Notes under the pieces: model-generated | Seen by the model: the letters and a program-made list of their open reading frames with translations, nothing else | Told to the model about the DNA's origin: nothing | The model's database searches: none | Assembly: GCA_028571685.1 (NCBI GenBank) | Contig: CM053143.1 | Span: forward strand, 197,229,829 to 197,293,828 | From: Heterohyrax brucei | Taxonomy: Eukaryota > Chordata > Mammalia > Hyracoidea > Procaviidae | DNA length: 64,000 nt | Reading direction: 5' to 3' | In this document: piece by piece, positions 61,191-64,000 of the stretch | How the letters are laid out: each line of letters starts with the position of its first letter | How positions within the stretch are numbered: position 1 is the first letter of the stretch | Position numbers and translations under genes: made by a program

Positions 61191-63060
61191 TCATGCTGTG
61201 GTGGCTTGCTTGTTGCTCTGACGCTGGAATATGTGCCACTGGTATTTCAAAGCAGCAGGGTCACCCATGGTAGGGAGTTTCAGCAGAGTTTCTAGACTAA
61301 GACAGACTAGAAGAAGGACCTGACTATCTACCTCTAAAAAATAGGCCAGTGAAAACTTTATGAATAGCAGAGACTGAGAAAAAATTCAAGCCTCCAGTTG
61401 CAATACTGAAGGATTCGGTGGGAAAAATAGGGAATGTCACAAAGCATCACAAACGATGGAAGGAATACACTGTCACTGTGCCAAGAAGAATTGGTCCATG
61501 TTCAGCCGTTTCAGGAGGTTGCATATGATCAAGAATGAATGATACTGAAAGAAGAGGTCCAAGCTGCACAGAGGGTTTGGAAGAAACAGGTCTGCAGAGA
61601 CGGACAGAATGTCAGCTGAGATATTTCAACTAACAGCTGCAGTTGGGAAGTGCTCAGTTGTCTGTGGCAAGAATTTTGGAAGAGAGCCATCTGGCCAGAC
61701 CATTGGAAAAGATCCATCTTTGTGCCCACTCCAAAGACAGGTGATACAACAGAATGTAGACATTACTAAAAATTACCATTAATATCACACACAAGTAAAG
61801 TTTTGCTGAAGATACTTGAAAAACGGTTGCAGTTCCACATTGTCTCAGTTATCTTTTTCTGCTATAACAGAAATACCACAAATGGATGACTTTAACAGAG
61901 GCATTTATTTCTTCAAAGTAAGGTAGACTGAAAGTCCAAATTCAGGGTGTCAGCTCCAGGGTATGGCTTTCTCAGTCTGTTTTCTTCCTCCAGACTAGGA
62001 TCTTCTGTACTCCAGGACCCCCAGTCCAAAGGATGCTGTTTACTCCTGGCACTGCTTCCTTAGTGGTGTGAAGTCCCCAACTCTGCTCAATTCCCTTTTC
62101 TTTTCTGTGTCAGGACATTACCCCAACACACTCCAAGCTTGTAGGCTGGGTCCCACCTCACCAACACAACTGCTGCCCATTCGCCCTCGTTAGCATAGAA
62201 GCAGGATTCACAGTACAAGTGAAAAGGCACATACTACTGGGAATCGTGGCCCAGCCAAATTGCTATACACATTTTGGGGGGAACACAATGCAATCGATGA
62301 CAGACATCAATAAAGAATTGTCAGAAATTCAAGCTGGATTCAGAAGAGGATGTGGAATGATGGTTATCATGTCTGATTTCAACTAGATCATGGCTGAAAG
62401 CAGAAAGTATTCCAAAGATGTTTAAATGTGTCTTATTGATGAGGAAAAGTCATCTGACTGTGTGGATCGTATCAAATTAGGGATCACATTGTGAGCAACA
62501 AGAATTCCAGAACACTTAATTGTGCTCATGAGGAACTTGTACATGGACCAGGAGGTAGTCATTCCAACAGAATGAGAGGATATCTTGTGTTTTAAAATCA
62601 GGAAAAGTATTCATCAGGATTGTATCCTGTCACCAGACTTATGCAATCTGTATGCTGAACAAATAATCCGAGAAGCTGGACTATACAAAGAACAGGGTAT
62701 CTAGACTGGAGGAAGACTTATTTACAACCTGCAATATGGAGATGACATGACTTTGCTTGCCACAAGTGAAGAGGGACTTGAAGCACATTCTGATGAAGAT
62801 CAAAGACCACAACCTTCAGTGTGGATTACACCTCAACATAAAACAGAAACCCTCACAACTGGACCAATAAGCAAAAGGATGGGCAATACAGAAAACATTG
62901 AAGTTGTCAAGGATTTCTTTTTACTTGGATCCACAATGGACACCTATAGAAACAGCGTTCAAGAAAGTAAATGATGTATTGCTTTGGGCAAATGTGCTGC
63001 AAAAGAACTTTTTAGTGTAGAAAAACAAAGAACACAGCACCTCGAAACAGCCTAGTAACT
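61190..63060 (+). mobile_element. RTE LINE, internally deleted, with reverse transcriptase
   Basis: 5' sequence (61190-61370) matches 21740-21910. It then jumps to the part before the reverse transcriptase (AEIFQLTAAVGKCSV-like near 61630) and continues after the LTR with ELSEIQAGFRRGCG near 62320, a DEEKSSDCVDR-like palm near 62440, and the YNLQYGDDMTLLA box at 62720-62760. It ends near 63060. Stops throughout; inactive. Confidence 0.75.
61841..62302 (-). mobile_element. MaLR-type solo LTR inserted in the RTE
   Basis: On the minus strand it starts TGTCATCGATTGCATTGTGT and resembles the main MaLR-type LTR of this window as a different subfamily. Flanks CACAT at 61836-61840 and GACAT at 62303-62307 match at four of five bases, and RTE sequence is continuous when it is removed. 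Confidence 0.82.
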
Positions 63061-64000
63061 GGACAGTTCTGGCTCATTATTTAAGAAAAATGCATTCTGA
63101 CTGGAAACCCAGGTTCCCACACATAGCGACCCTGTGCACAACAGAATAAAACATTGCCTGGTCTTTTTTTTTTTTTTTTTTTTTTTTTGATGGAAAGCTA
63201 CATATTCCACTTATTCCTACTACAGTCCAGGTTCATATTTGTTCTGTCTACAGGAATGACCTAAATTTAGCTTAGTATCAATGATGTTGATGAGCAAATT
63301 TGTTAAACAACTCACAACTCCTGTATCATCCGTTTCTACGTTTCTTTTTTAAAAAATGCATTGTGATTTAAGAACAATTTTACAATCTATATCATTTTGA
63401 TGTAGAACCCCCAAAACTGTCTCTATTGTCTATTCTAGCTGCCCACCCTCCCCCCATGATGACATTCTTCCACTTTTGTCCAGAACTTCCTGTGACCTTT
63501 TAACTGATGTCTGGCCCCTTTCACCCAATCATCTTGGTTCCAGTGTACATGCTTAAAGGCTCCTTCATCTCTGACCTCAATCTGTGTTTTCTGTAGTCCA
63601 ATTCAGTGTTTGTCTGGGGAGCTGGCCCTGGTGTTGGATGTGGTTTGGAGTCAGAGAGTTCAGAGGCCACCCTCCCAGGGGGCCTACTGGGGCCTACCGT
63701 TCAGAAGGACCATCAAGTGTGGTCATTTAGTAGAGTTCTAGCTCTGCCCTCTGCTCTTTCTCCAACTATGTGAGGATTCTGTTCTGTGGACCCCATCCAG
63801 GCTGTCCTTGGTGGTGGCTGGGCACCACCTAGTTCTTCTGTTTCTGTGCCAAAGTGGACTCTGGCTCATATAGCCCCTTCCATCTGGTGAGCAGATATTT
63901 TCCTCCTGTCCTCGATTATAGTACAGAGTTTTGAACTCGAGCAGTTGTGGTTACCCCACTTCTAGTGACTTAGTTTCTCATGCTAAAACATACTATTTGT
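63061..64000 (-). mobile_element. RTE tail, T-run, then antisense L1-like 3' segment
   Basis: 63110-63160 is a reversed RTE/AfroSINE-type tail (CATAGCGACCCTGTGCACAA). A T-run fills 63165-63188. From about 63340 the sequence parallels 38641-39190 and is probably the antisense 3' region of an L1-like element that leaves the window. Confidence 0.45.

Overview
The window is mammalian nuclear DNA, most likely from an afrotherian and probably a proboscidean (elephant-like). The clearest signs are many SINEs of the AfroSINE type (a 5' end like a tRNA gene and a 3' end shared with RTE LINEs), several RTE-class LINE fragments, and tRNA-Gly-derived SINEs. There are no operons or bacterial features. Most of the 64 kb is layers of mobile elements, and only a few segments carry recognisable gene sequence.

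Region by region. 1-7.9 kb: two ERVL-MaLR-type proviruses, RTE pieces and a mariner element with matching terminal inverted repeats. 8.5 kb: one canonical 127-bp KRAB A-box exon with no zinc-finger exon of its own nearby. 9.9-23.5 kb: AfroSINEs, a CCCACA satellite, L1, a third MaLR provirus, solo LTRs and an RTE endonuclease region. 23.7-36.2 kb: the main locus, a plus-strand PRDM7/PRDM9-like gene. It has seven exons in correct order (SSXRD, linker exons, zinc knuckle, PR/SET, and a last exon holding an 84-bp-periodic C2H2 zinc-finger array). Every intron boundary examined is GT-AG, but the reading frame is broken by at least three indels upstream of the fingers and one inside the array. The SET residue equivalent to the catalytic Tyr357 of human PRDM9 is His. 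I therefore call it a pseudogene, although twelve consecutive finger repeats remain open and differ almost only at DNA-contact positions -1, 3 and 6.

36-51 kb: intergenic DNA with RTE, AfroSINE, tRNA-Gly SINE and MLT1-like pieces, and a 35-bp minisatellite. 51.5-52.1 kb: a broken copy of the small GTPase gene ARL14. 53-57 kb: SINEs, two ERVL/MLT2-like LTRs and an antisense L1. 57.3-57.7 kb: a CpG island with a cAMP-response element, the best promoter candidate in the window. 59-64 kb: LTRs, an RTE reverse-transcriptase region split by an LTR, and antisense L1-like sequence.

The genes do not form a pathway. The biology here is a decaying meiotic-recombination specifier (PRDM9 type) in a region remodelled by transposons. 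Six LTR insertions keep perfect 5-bp target duplications, which lets the order of several insertions be read directly. All identifications come from reading the sequence and recalling protein families; no database search was run.
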